A stretch of DNA of 64,000 nt. Origin: Magnetospirillum sp. SS-4. Its GTDB lineage: Bacteria; Pseudomonadota; Alphaproteobacteria; Rhodospirillales; Magnetospirillaceae. This document shows, in pieces, positions 1 through 8,001 of this stretch. Numbering within the stretch: position 1 is the stretch's first letter; the number at the start of each line of letters is the position of its first letter. Made by a program: the position numbers and the translations under genes. The notes beneath the pieces are model-generated. The model searched no databases. It saw only the letters and a list, made by a program, of their open reading frames with translations, and was not told where the DNA came from. The DNA lies in NCBI RefSeq assembly GCF_902729425.1, contig NZ_LR746531.1, positions 62,001-126,000 on the forward strand. The letters are read 5' to 3'.

Positions 1-62
1 CGCCGGATTTTAAGGAAACTGCGTCTACACAACGGCTTGTTTCTATTGTCTATTTCAGCGAG

Positions 63-97
63 TTGACAGAACTGTGTACGCTTCTGTGTATACACAG
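63..97 (+). promoter_or_regulatory. Promoter with overlapping palindrome upstream of recombinase
   Basis: A perfect -35 hexamer TTGACA lies at 63-68, and a -10-like TGTATA at 87-92 gives an 18-base spacer. The 14-base perfect palindrome CTGTGTATACACAG (84-97) overlaps the -10, and its half-site CTGTGTA also occurs at 72-78. This is what a repressor-controlled promoter would look like; no regulator is identified. Confidence 0.45.
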
Positions 98-228
98 TCA
101 CAGGCTCTCAGCCGATTTCCTACCCCCAAGACCACCCTTCCTTATCACGAATGTTCGGGGAGAAGGGTTGCGATCTTGCATGCATCTTGGGACAAGCACT
201 CCCTTTGATCGGGCCTTTGGGGGTGCTC

Positions 229-1155
229 ATGGACATTCTTACTGCCACAAACTCTTTTCTCAATTACTGCCGCGTCGCCAAGACCCTATCCCCCCACACT
301 GTGCGGGCCTATGAAACGGACCTTGCGCATGTGGCAGCCAAGTTAGGCTGCCATATCCCGGTATCATCCATTGGCCGAGACGACCTCAGGGCCTATGTCG
401 GCAGCATGCTTCAAGAGCAGGAGTTGAAGGCAAGCAGCGTCAAGCGGCGCATGGCGACAGTAAAGCAGCTCTTCAAGTGGTTGGAACGCGAGGAAACCAT
501 CCCCCTCAACCCCTTCCACCGCCTGGACATCTCCATCCGCCTCCCGCGCCGTTTGCCGCGCGCCCTGACTGTTGAAGATATTCGGAAGCTGCTGGAACGG
601 GCGCGGCATGAAGCAGAGGTCGGCGGCACCCATTCTGCCCAGGTCATGCACTTCGTGGTGATTGCCTTGATCGTGACGGGTCTGCGAGTGGGGGAATTGG
701 CAGGGGTCGGCCTGAGCGATCTGAACGAAGCCGAAGGCGTCATCTTGGTGCGCGGCAAAGGCAATCGCGAGCGACAGGTCTATTTGCCGGGAGCAACGGC
801 CAAGGCCGCATTGCAGACCTATCTGAAAGCCAGAGCAGGGATTGAACCTGAAAGCGATCGGCTGCTGATCTCGTCCTACGGCACGCCAGTCACCCCACCC
901 CGCATTCGCCGTCGCCTATCTGCTCTGGCTGATCGCGCGGGCCTGAGCCGTCATGTCACCCCCCACATGCTGCGCCACACCGCAGCCACCCAACTGATCG
1001 AGGCCGGTGTCGATATCCGCTTCGTCCAGAAGCTTCTGGGACACGCCAGCATTGCCACCACCCAAATCTACACGCAGGTCAGCGACGCCAGCCTGCGCAG
1101 CACACTGGAGCAGGCCGATACTTTGGGCCGAATTGGGGGGCAAAGGGGACGATAA
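229..1155 (+). CDS. XerC/XerD-like tyrosine recombinase
   Basis: A 308-residue site-specific recombinase. The N-terminal half is a SAM-like core-binding domain (FLNYCRVAKTLSPHTVRAYE). The C-terminal half carries the tyrosine-recombinase catalytic set: Arg in TGLRVGEL, Lys in RGKGNRERQV, HxxR in HMLRH, His in LLGHASIATT and the nucleophile Tyr in QIYTQV. The ATG at 229 is chosen because GGGGGTG lies just upstream and it places the first helix where XerC/D proteins start; an earlier in-frame ATG at 151 would add an unrelated leader. Size and motifs match chromosomal-type Xer proteins, but its place beside transposase debris and a second recombinase suggests a mobile-element recombinase rather than the dimer-resolution pair. 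Confidence 0.88.
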   Translation: MDILTATNSFLNYCRVAKTLSPHTVRAYETDLAHVAAKLGCHIPVSSIGRDDLRAYVGSMLQEQELKASSVKRRMATVKQLFKWLEREETIPLNPFHRLDISIRLPRRLPRALTVEDIRKLLERARHEAEVGGTHSAQVMHFVVIALIVTGLRVGELAGVGLSDLNEAEGVILVRGKGNRERQVYLPGATAKAALQTYLKARAGIEPESDRLLISSYGTPVTPPRIRRRLSALADRAGLSRHVTPHMLRHTAATQLIEAGVDIRFVQKLLGHASIATTQIYTQVSDASLRSTLEQADTLGRIGGQRGR

Positions 1156-1292
1156 CTGGGAATTATGGCTGCTGATCGACTCCTTTACGTGGGTGTCCAT
1201 ATCGGTCACGACCGTAGCGTTTCCGTGGTAGAGAATGGGACTTTGGTTGACCGCCTCCGTCAAGCCGGAGAAACCGCAGCCGACAGAGGACG

Positions 1293-1463
1293 CTTACCAC
1301 CGTGCTTGCGCTGGGCAAGGACCAGAACGCCATTGAGATCGGGACCAAGGACAAGCTGGTGTCGACGATCCAGACCGTCATCGACGCCGTGAAGGCGGGC
1401 GAACTGGATGCCGCGATGAAGGCCGCGCTGGCGGCGCGCAAGAAGCCCGGCAAGTCCGCGTAA
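1293..1463 (+). pseudogene. C-terminal fragment of an unrecognised gene
   Basis: An open frame without a start codon encodes about 56 residues ending in a lysine/alanine-rich tail (ALAARKKPGKSA) before TAA at 1461-1463. The composition (VLALGKDQNAIEIGTKDKLV then alternating helix-forming residues) and codon use look protein-coding, unlike the other frames. The frame begins abruptly downstream of the recombinase and its stop sits directly at the broken end of the transposase fragment. It is best read as the 3' end of a gene cut by rearrangement. No family is recognised. Confidence 0.4.
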
Positions 1464-2057
1464 CGCATTGGCCTTGGCGAATTTCACCATCCAGCGGGCA
1501 TCTCGATCCTTTTGCCGCAGCTTGGCCGGCTTGTCCGTCCATTCCTCGGGGATCTGACCGGCCTTGATCGCCTCCTTCTCACCGTCGCTGTTGCGCTGCT
1601 TGGGCGCCGCCACCAGGGTGGCGTCGATGATCTGGCCGCCCATGGCCAAATAGCCGGCATCGGAGATCGCCTGGTCGAGCTTGCTGAACAGCCGCTCCAG
1701 CGCCTTGGTCTTGATCAGCGCTTCGCGGAAGTCCCACAGGGTGTTGGCGTCGGGGACCGCGTCTCCGGGGCGCAGGCCGCAGAACCGCAGCCAGGTCAGT
1801 CGGTCGCGCACCTGGAAGGACGTCTGCTGCAGCGACAGCCCATACAGCCCCTGCAGCACCAGCATCTTGAATTTCAGCACCACGTCGAACCCGGGCCGAC
1901 CGCCCTTCGACGGATCGGAGCGCCGAACCGCCTTGGTCAGCGCCGGGCGAAATTGCTCGAAGCGAACCGTCCGCTCCAGCTGCTCCAGCGGATCACCCTC
2001 CGCCGACAGAGCCTCAAGGCTGCGCTCGAAATCCCAGAAACCGGCTTGTCCCTTCAT
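1464..2057 (-). pseudogene. IS5-family transposase, 3'-truncated
   Basis: The N-terminal ~195 residues of an IS5-type DDE transposase are intact: the leading helix (FWDFERSLEALSAEGDPLEQ), the GGRPGFDVVLKFKMLVLQ segment typical of the family's N-terminal domain, and the first catalytic Asp in GGQIIDATLVAAP. Similarity ends after DARWMVKFAKAN near 1470, and the following translation is unrelated, so the second Asp and the Glu of the DDE triad are lost. It should be inactive. The break coincides with the stop of the fragment at 1293-1463, marking a deletion or recombination junction. Confidence 0.8.
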
Positions 2058-2170
2058 CTCGACCTCCCGGTAATCCCAGGGAGAATCGAATCACAAAACC
2101 ATCAGGCCCGCCAGTTTCCGGAAGCGTCCATCTTTTCATGTTCCGCGCTCCAGTGGTTTGCTGCGTGTGC

Positions 2171-2200
2171 AGTTATTTATGACAGACAGCATAAATAGCT
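2171..2200. promoter_or_regulatory. Inverted repeat upstream of small ORF
   Basis: An 11-base arm AGTTATTTATG (2171-2181) and CATAAATAGCT (2190-2200) form a near-perfect inverted repeat with one wobble pair and an 8-base centre, 28 bases before the small gene at 2229. It could be an operator or an mRNA hairpin. The AT-rich arms stand out from the surrounding GC-rich DNA. Confidence 0.35.
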
Positions 2201-2228
2201 GCATGAGCAACGCATTGGAGACGCACAC

Positions 2229-2513
2229 ATGATCCTCATCGAAGCCCGCGACACCCTCATGGACCTTGGCTTGACCCATTCCCAACTGGATTTCTCGGCC
2301 CGATGGCTCGGCAAGCAGCCGTCCTGCGTGGTGGCGCGTGGCCAGGAACCCAGCGCGGAGGCATTGTTGGCACTGGCCGGGCGCGTCACCCGTGAGGCTA
2401 TGCAGATGCGCCGCGTGTTCCGCCATGCTGAGGCTTCTGCCCTGGATGCGCTGAGTGCCAAGGTGTGGAGCGAACTGCTGGCCCGCTATGCAGGGCAGCC
2501 CGAGACGGCGTGA
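2229..2513 (+). CDS. Small DUF6626-like protein
   Basis: A 94-residue protein with no signal peptide or membrane segment. The N-terminal half (TLMDLGLTHSQLDFSARWLG) resembles a helix-turn-helix-like small domain found in alphaproteobacterial accessory regions and annotated DUF6626; that assignment is from memory of the family pattern and is tentative. A GGAG lies 8 bases before the ATG, supporting this start. The rest is helical and alanine/leucine-rich. Position between a transposase fragment and the recombinase/JetD unit, with an inverted repeat just upstream, suggests a small element-borne regulator, but function is unknown. Confidence 0.6.
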   Translation: MILIEARDTLMDLGLTHSQLDFSARWLGKQPSCVVARGQEPSAEALLALAGRVTREAMQMRRVFRHAEASALDALSAKVWSELLARYAGQPETA

Positions 2514-2539
2514 CCTGTGAGTGGGGATGAACTTACTCC

Positions 2540-2574
2540 AGATAAGCTTGCGGCTGACTGCCCGCAGGTTATCT
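2540..2574. terminator. Hairpin between convergent genes
   Basis: AGATAAGCTTGCGG (2540-2553) pairs with CCGCAGGTTATCT (2562-2574) as a 13-pair stem with one bulged G. It lies between the stop of the small gene (2513) and the stop of the JetD-like gene (2576), which are convergent. There is no clear U tract, so termination is a guess from position and stability. Confidence 0.35.
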
Positions 2575-2575
2575 A

Positions 2576-3737
2576 TTATGGCGTGCCGCGCTGGAAAATT
2601 TCATTTCCAGTCCGATACAGGGCTTCGGTTCCCAACGCTTCCTGAGCAATGCGGTGACCGGAGCGAACGAGGGTGGAGATTTCCTCTCGCATCTCTTTTG
2701 GAAAGTGACCAACTAGATCGGCGAACCTAACGTCACGAGTGCGTACAAAAGGTGCCCGGTGGCCGTGATCGAGAAGGAACCTATATGCCGCAGTGTGCGG
2801 TCGGACTAACAGATTGACGGATCGGCCCCATTCACAAAGATCGGTGAGAAACACCAGCCCTTCCGGATCCAGGTCTCCGACATAGAAGACGGTATCGCAA
2901 TGCAGCCTTGACGCGCACTCCAAGAGACCGGCCGTCAATGCGAGGATCTTATTTCCCTCACCCCAAACAACGGCGCCGAAGGGATGCCCGGAATATGCGT
3001 CCGCATTCCAGTGGCGGAAGCTCTCGTAAGAGGCCAGATTTTCGACGACCCGCATGGGTCCGGGGCGCTCTCCCCGCTGGTATATCAGAGGCAGCGGAGT
3101 TACGTAGGTGCCAAGACGCGCGAGGGAGAGGCGGCCACCGAACAAGGCCGCATCACCGGCCCTCAATTGGTCGAGGCGCTTCTCGTCCCCGAAAATCTGC
3201 AAAGAACGCTCCGGCGTCGGGACCAATTGAAGGTCCTGGTCGCGATATCGGATTATCCACTCGTTGATGGCCTCAAGGGCGGACAGCGTGATCGGATTGC
3301 GAAGGCTGCCGACCCAGTCCTGCAAATCCTGAAGTTCCGGCGCCCAAGCCCGTGCCCGCTTGATAGGCACGGCTTTCTGATTTCCCAAGATGCGGATGGT
3401 ACGTGGTAGGGCGGGGGTGCGCTTTCCATCCCAGGTTGACGTATCGGGCAGCTTGATCACCGAGCCGTCCATGGCCTTGAGCGCTTCGAGCAATCTGAGC
3501 CGGGCGTCCCATTCGTCCGCTGCTTCCGGATGCACCTGCCGGAATAGGCAAGTCACCTCGTCGATATCGAGCCGGACTTTCCGCGACTTCCTGCTGGAGC
3601 GAAGCCAGACGGGCGTGACCACCTTTCTTGTTGAACTCACCGATAGCTCGGATTAGGTCATCAACGGCAGCAGATTTGGACTGCGCGTCGGATATCCATG
3701 TGCTGGTGGCGCAGCGGCGGGCAAAAATCCCGGCCAC
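2576..3737 (-). pseudogene. JetD-like (DUF2220, Toprim-type) protein, apparently frameshifted
   Basis: The C-terminal ~350 residues match the Wadjet JetD/DUF2220 nuclease domain: the conserved Glu strand RVVENLASYESF, then VVWGEGNKI, the Toprim acidic motif FYVGDLDPEG, and a C-terminal HRIAQEAL resembling the family's R-x-x-EQE element. This frame has only a GTG start at 3640. A second frame continues the gene upstream (AAVDDLIRAIGEFNKKGG) to a GTG at 3737 that overlaps the recombinase stop as TAGTG. From GTG 3737 to the stop is 1162 bases, one more than a multiple of three, so a single net frameshift near 3560-3610 would restore a ~386-residue protein of normal JetD length. No jetA, jetB or jetC is present. 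Either it is a decayed gene, a sequencing error, or less likely two overlapping ORFs. Confidence 0.65.
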
Positions 3738-5008
3738 TAACGCAACCCGAGAATTTTGTGCAATTGCAGGCCCAGTCGCCATTGTGGGTGCTTCAGGCAA
3801 TATTCCGTGGCGGCCTCCGTGTTTGCGGCGACATCATCCCCATCCATGGGCTGGAGAAAGAAGTGCTTGAAGGCCAGGCCGGCGAAGTGCTGAGGATCGG
3901 CGCCGGGTTGGGGGAAGACCAATTTCAATTCATCGCCTTCGGCCACCTGTGGAGGGGCATTCCGCTTCGGGTCGGCGTCCGCATAATACCTTTCCAGCAT
4001 GGCGACGCTGGTTCCCATCGCGCCCACCAGGAATATGGGATCGATGTCCGGCTGGAAAACCAGGATGTTGGTTCCATAGAAGTGGCGGCAGCAGTAGAGC
4101 GTCCGCTTCCTGCCTTTGTGGTCGGTCAGCAGCCCGGCATTCTTCAGCACCACCTGGAAGGTGCGGTTCATGTCGCCAACAGCCTCGCCATCGGGATAGC
4201 GAAAGATCAGGTTGGTGTCCTTGTTGGGCGGCGAAATCTCGCGCATGCGGGTCAGCCATTTGCGGCAGGCGGCGCGAACGATGACACCGCGCCCGCCGCG
4301 CTTACCGGCCTGGACACGAAGTTCCGGGTGCGTCGAGCCGTCAGGGGCTTCCCATTCCGGATCGTAATCGCACCAGCGCAGGGTGTTCATCTCGATACCG
4401 GGACGCAGGCCGCTGGTGCACAGCACGCCCACATAGCATTCGAGGATTTCGCGCTTGATGCGGCTGCGGGCCTTGCGGCCTATGCCCGCCGCCTCGCTCA
4501 ACGCCTTCATGATCGCGGTGTAGTCATTGTCAAGGAAGGCGTTACGCGCCTCCGGGGCCTTGCCGCCGTTGTACTGCTGGGGAACCTGGAAGTCCTTCAT
4601 CCAGCCGTGCAGCAGCGCGCACTTGAACACCTGCGACATGGCCGAGTTGTGATTGCGGAGTGTGCTGTAGCCCATGCGCCGTCCCCACTGCGCCTGCTTC
4701 CAGTCCTGCCACTCTTTCATGTCCTTGTAGGTCAGGCCGTCGATGGGGCGATTGCCGAAGAAGGGGATGATCCACTTGTCGATGGTGAACATGTAGGAGC
4801 GCCAGATGACCTTGCCCGATCCTGCGTCGAGCGCCTCCTGCATCTCCATCTTGGCCTGTTCGCAGACGTGGCGAACCGTGCGGGAATCCGGGACGAGGTT
4901 GTTGCTGACGCGGAATTTCATTTCCGCATAGTGGTGCAGCGCCTGTTCCCGCGCCTTGCTCTCATCTGAAGTGCCAGTCGAAATTCGCTTCCATTTCCCA
5001 TCGTGCAA
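3737..5008 (-). CDS. Phage-type tyrosine recombinase/integrase
   Basis: A site-specific integrase of at least 423 residues. A SAM-like DNA-binding domain (WRSYMFTIDKWIIPFFGNRP) precedes a catalytic domain with Arg in CTSGLRPGIE, the Cys/His-Arg box LYCCRHFYGT, and the C-terminal GTSVAMLERYYAD with its nucleophile Tyr. Position 5008 is only an in-frame TTG. The reading frame continues upstream with a typical integrase arm (EDIRLYVRNGTKNYSARIRL) to a TAA at 5078-5080, and three codons before that lies an in-frame ATG (5089) with GGAG six bases upstream. The natural start was therefore probably 5089 with codon 4 now a stop. Translation may start weakly at TTG 5008, or the gene may be dead. The 3' end overlaps the next gene's GTG. 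Confidence 0.8.
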   Translation of the reverse strand: MHDGKWKRISTGTSDESKAREQALHHYAEMKFRVSNNLVPDSRTVRHVCEQAKMEMQEALDAGSGKVIWRSYMFTIDKWIIPFFGNRPIDGLTYKDMKEWQDWKQAQWGRRMGYSTLRNHNSAMSQVFKCALLHGWMKDFQVPQQYNGGKAPEARNAFLDNDYTAIMKALSEAAGIGRKARSRIKREILECYVGVLCTSGLRPGIEMNTLRWCDYDPEWEAPDGSTHPELRVQAGKRGGRGVIVRAACRKWLTRMREISPPNKDTNLIFRYPDGEAVGDMNRTFQVVLKNAGLLTDHKGRKRTLYCCRHFYGTNILVFQPDIDPIFLVGAMGTSVAMLERYYADADPKRNAPPQVAEGDELKLVFPQPGADPQHFAGLAFKHFFLQPMDGDDVAANTEAATEYCLKHPQWRLGLQLHKILGLR

Positions 5009-5100
5009 GCGAATGCGCGCCGAATAATTTTTCGTTCCGTTGCGGACATAAAGCCTGATATCCTCGGTGACAGTGATTTACCTTGCCATCACGCGCTCCA

Positions 5101-5147
5101 AGTCCATGCGAGCGCTTCAGCGTGCGCGCAAATACTGTGCATGGACT
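5101..5147. repeat. Inverted repeat near recombinase start and island edge
   Basis: The 9-base arms AGTCCATGC (5101-5109) and GCATGGACT (5139-5147) are perfect complements separated by 29 bases, just upstream of the recombinase's probable original start. TGTGCA also occurs twice (5136-5141 and 5147-5152). The location is right for integrase arm sites or an operator; neither is demonstrated. The remaining DNA to 5212 shows no gene. Confidence 0.35.
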
Positions 5148-5212
5148 GTGCACGCGCGTCAACGGCTAGCTTATTCAGTAAAATCAATGCACTAATGCGC
5201 AGGATCGCTTAA

Positions 5213-5601
5213 GTGCAATCTTTTTTAAGCCGGCGGTATCTTCGAGCACATTGGCGGTGTGGGACCGACCTGGCCCATGGGGAGATGGCCGCCGCCTATG
5301 GCGGACAGATCGCCGAAACCGCCGATGGCTGGCAATCGAGTTCGCGGTGCGCGACGGCGGCGTCCAGGTCTGGGTGCGCGACCGTACCGACGCACCGGTG
5401 GCCGCCACCGGAAAGGCCGCCCTACTGGCCAACGGCCGCAAGACCGAGGTCACCCTGGCCGGCGGCGACATGCCCAAGCCCGATGGCGTTCCCCCCGGCC
5501 GGGAAAAGGACCTGCTGGCCTATATCCGCGCCATGCAGGCCGCCAACGGATTGGGAGGCGCCATGCCCTCGGCCCCGACAGGTGGTCACGCCGGCCACTG
5601 A
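5213..5601 (+). pseudogene. 5'-truncated, frameshifted remnant of a small periplasmic-type protein
   Basis: Two frames together make one coherent sequence: HGEMAAAYGGQIAETADGWQ in the first, then IEFAVRDGGVQVWVRD, PVAATGKAALLANGRKTEV and a C-terminal helix in the second. The join at about 5334 (ggctggcaatcgag) is explained by one missing base. The pattern resembles small periplasmic proteins that accompany metal-efflux systems (His-Gly-Gly start, beta-rich core), but that is tentative. There is no signal peptide or start codon in frame, so the 5' part is lost at the edge of the accessory patch. It converges on the HD-GYP gene 12 bases downstream. Confidence 0.5.
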
Positions 5602-5613
5602 GCCTTTGACCGT

Positions 5614-6897
5614 TCAGAACTCGAAATAGGCGGCCAGCAGGCGTTCCGCCAGGGTCTCCACCTCGGAATCCGGTCTTCCGCCAATTTCCGCCCGCAGTGC
5701 AGGCATAATGGCGGCGAAGGCATCCAGGATGGCGGCGTCGAAATGACGCCCCCGCCCCTGTTCGAGAATCTCCATGGTGGCCTCCACCGATAGCGGCCTC
5801 TTGTAGGGCCGCTCGCTGGTCAGCGCGTCGAACACGTCGGCGATGGCGAAAATCCGTGCCGCCATCGGAATGGACTCGCCGGCCAGCCCCCTGGGATAAC
5901 CGCTGCCGTCCACCTTCTCGTGATGGCCGCCCACCACGTCGGCGGCGTCGCCCAGCCAGAGATTGGCGGCGATGATGTCCAGACCGTGCCCCACATGGGT
6001 TTTCATCTCGGCGAATTCGGCCTCGTCCAGTTTGCCGGGCTTGAGCAGGATGGCGTCGGGCACCGCGATCTTGCCCACATCGTGCAGGAAGGCGCCCTTG
6101 ATCAGGCTGCGGATGGCGGCCTGATCCAAGCCCAGCCGCTCGGCAATGCGCACCGCATAGACGGTAACGCGGTAATTATGGGCATTGGTGTCGCTGTCGC
6201 GCTTGGCGATGGCGTTGCCCAGCACCTTCAGGGTCTCGATATTGGCCCGCAGCAGACCCCGGGCGGCATCGACCACGTTACCCTGCAACGACGCCATCAG
6301 CGGATAGAGCATGGCGGCGGTCATCAGCACGATGACCACCACCAGAACGGTGATCTGCATGACGTCGTCGCGGATGGCGGCCATGGTCTTGGGCGAGAGC
6401 CGGTAGATACCCTCGAACCATCCGGTTCCCCGTCCGGCGGCATCGGTCAGCGAGACCATGACCTGAAGATAGGGAGCGTCCTTGATGAAGGTCTTGGTGT
6501 ACCAAGTGCCGCCCGGAGACGGAAACTGGTGGCGCGAGCGGTCGAAGTGATCCTCGACGAAGCCGTATCCCGAAACCGATGCCTCGCCCAGCGCCCGCTG
6601 GTCGGAGTCGTACAATTCGGCCAGGACGAAAAAATCCCGGCTGACCGCGGCACGGGCTTCAAGCACGGTACGCAATCCCCGCTCGACCGTGTCCTTGTCC
6701 CGCCCCGCCGCCATCAGTGGGCGCAACGCCTCGGCCTCCAGCGCGGCATGGTCCACCAGGAATTCGTCCAGCCGCTCGGTCTGGATGAAGAAAGCGGCCA
6801 GGCCGGCCACCACCGCCGCCACGAGGCCGGCCGAAACCAGCCGGAGGGCCAGACGTCGCCTGAACCCGGCGATGATGTTGACGGCTGGCCCGTTCAT
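5614..6897 (-). CDS. Membrane-anchored HD-GYP cyclic-di-GMP phosphodiesterase
   Basis: A 427-residue sensor-effector. A transmembrane helix near residues 10-35 and another near 185-210 flank a ~150-residue extracytoplasmic sensing region with WYTKTFIKDAPYLQV, Cache-like in layout. The cytoplasmic part is an HD-GYP domain: HD in FLHDVGK, HHE in VGGHHEKVDGSGYP with the GYP signature, and RIFAIADVFDALTSERPYK. Such domains hydrolyse c-di-GMP and lower its level. The ATG at 6897 follows GAGG at a good distance; an upstream in-frame start at 6951 would run into the preceding gene. It lies 11 bases after the M48 protease stop, so the two are probably co-transcribed. Confidence 0.9.
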   Translation of the reverse strand: MNGPAVNIIAGFRRRLALRLVSAGLVAAVVAGLAAFFIQTERLDEFLVDHAALEAEALRPLMAAGRDKDTVERGLRTVLEARAAVSRDFFVLAELYDSDQRALGEASVSGYGFVEDHFDRSRHQFPSPGGTWYTKTFIKDAPYLQVMVSLTDAAGRGTGWFEGIYRLSPKTMAAIRDDVMQITVLVVVIVLMTAAMLYPLMASLQGNVVDAARGLLRANIETLKVLGNAIAKRDSDTNAHNYRVTVYAVRIAERLGLDQAAIRSLIKGAFLHDVGKIAVPDAILLKPGKLDEAEFAEMKTHVGHGLDIIAANLWLGDAADVVGGHHEKVDGSGYPRGLAGESIPMAARIFAIADVFDALTSERPYKRPLSVEATMEILEQGRGRHFDAAILDAFAAIMPALRAEIGGRPDSEVETLAERLLAAYFEF

Positions 6898-6908
6898 GGT
6901 GCCGCCTC

Positions 6909-7775
6909 TTATGCCTTGGGAGTGGGATAGAGCCGCTTCAGTTCGTCCCATCCAGGATGGGACGACGACAACGATGTGGCGCGGGCGGTGGCGGCGGCCG
7001 CCTCGATGCGGGCGATGCGGTCCACGGTTCCGGGATGGGTCGAGAACAAAGAGGTGGTGTCCGACGCCGTCTGCGGGTACAGCCGCAGCAGCGTGCGAAA
7101 GAAGTCGTCGGCCTTGGCCGGATCATGGCCCGTGCGCTGGAACAGGGTCAGGATGTGGGCATCGGCCTCGAACTCGTTGGTGCGGGAATAGCCCGACAGC
7201 ACCAGCGAGTAAAGCGGCCCCTCCAGGGCGGTCAGCACCTGGGCCCCCAGCCCGCCGCCGCCGATCCAGGCGGCAATGGCCTCCTTGCCCAGCCCGCCCA
7301 CCGTGGCGAGCAGCGCCTGATTGCGGATCTGGGACATGCCGTGGGCCTTGTCCACATGGCCGATTTCGTGGGCGACGACCGACGCCAGTTCGTCCGGCGT
7401 CGCGCAGTGACGCACCAGGGCGGCGTTGACCGCCATCTTGCCGCCCGGCATGGCCCAGGCGTTGACCTGATCGCTGGACACCAGGGTGATCTCCCACGGC
7501 AGGCTCTTGCGGTCGGCGGCGGCGATCAGCGGCTGGGCGAACCGGCGCAGCGCCTCCTGGGCGTTGCGGTCGGAAACGGCGCCGCCCGACTTTTCCAGCA
7601 GCGGCTGGTAATAGGTCTCGCCCATCTTGATCTCGTCGCCCTCGCCGGCGGCGTAGGCTCCGACCAGACCGGCGGCGCCCTGGATCACCGAGCCGAGATT
7701 GAACTGGGCCAGGGCCGGCCCCGCCGCCATGGCCCCGGAAGCGGCCAGACCGGCCAGAACTGCTCGACGTCGCAT
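6909..7775 (-). CDS. M48-family metalloprotease, exported
   Basis: A 288-residue zinc protease. The N-terminus (MRRRAVLAGLAASGAMAAGP then ALAQ) is an export signal with an RRR start, possibly Tat-type, cleaved after ALA. The zinc motif HEIGH sits in SVVAHEIGHVDKAHG, and the third ligand is in TNEFEADAHIL. These are the peptidase M48 (LoiP/BepA/HtpX-like) signatures, suggesting turnover of misfolded envelope proteins. Two starts are possible; 7775 gives a clean signal peptide after GGAG, while 7796 adds seven residues. The HD-GYP gene follows closely in the same direction. The 7776-8001 interval carries the divergent start regions and no gene. Confidence 0.88.
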   Translation of the reverse strand: MRRRAVLAGLAASGAMAAGPALAQFNLGSVIQGAAGLVGAYAAGEGDEIKMGETYYQPLLEKSGGAVSDRNAQEALRRFAQPLIAAADRKSLPWEITLVSSDQVNAWAMPGGKMAVNAALVRHCATPDELASVVAHEIGHVDKAHGMSQIRNQALLATVGGLGKEAIAAWIGGGGLGAQVLTALEGPLYSLVLSGYSRTNEFEADAHILTLFQRTGHDPAKADDFFRTLLRLYPQTASDTTSLFSTHPGTVDRIARIEAAAATARATSLSSSHPGWDELKRLYPTPKA

Positions 7776-8001
7776 CGCGGGACGCTCCTTCTCCATCGCC
7801 TTGAACGAACCGCAAGCATAGTCCGGCCGGCGCGGGCCAGCCAGCCCCGCGTGACGCGAACCGGAACGATGCGCGGGCGAATCCCGATTAGACCATGGAC
7901 GCAACGCAAGGAGTCAACAGGGTTTTGACCCTAGGCATGGGGCCGGGGATGGTCCAATATGACGACATTCTGGTGAAGCCACTTGGGGTGCGAGGACAGC
8001 C

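Noticed and set aside
1165-1392. 75-codon plus-strand ORF after the recombinase
   Set aside because: Turns into Arg/Ser/Pro-rich low-complexity sequence that is out of frame with the more coding-like fragment ending at 1463.
3698-4969. 423-codon plus-strand ORF
   Set aside because: Antisense shadow of the tyrosine recombinase, which has catalytic motifs on the minus strand.
1-5213. Complete Wadjet or other defence island
   Set aside because: Only a JetD-like gene is present; no jetA/B/C, restriction-modification, toxin-antitoxin or Cas genes.
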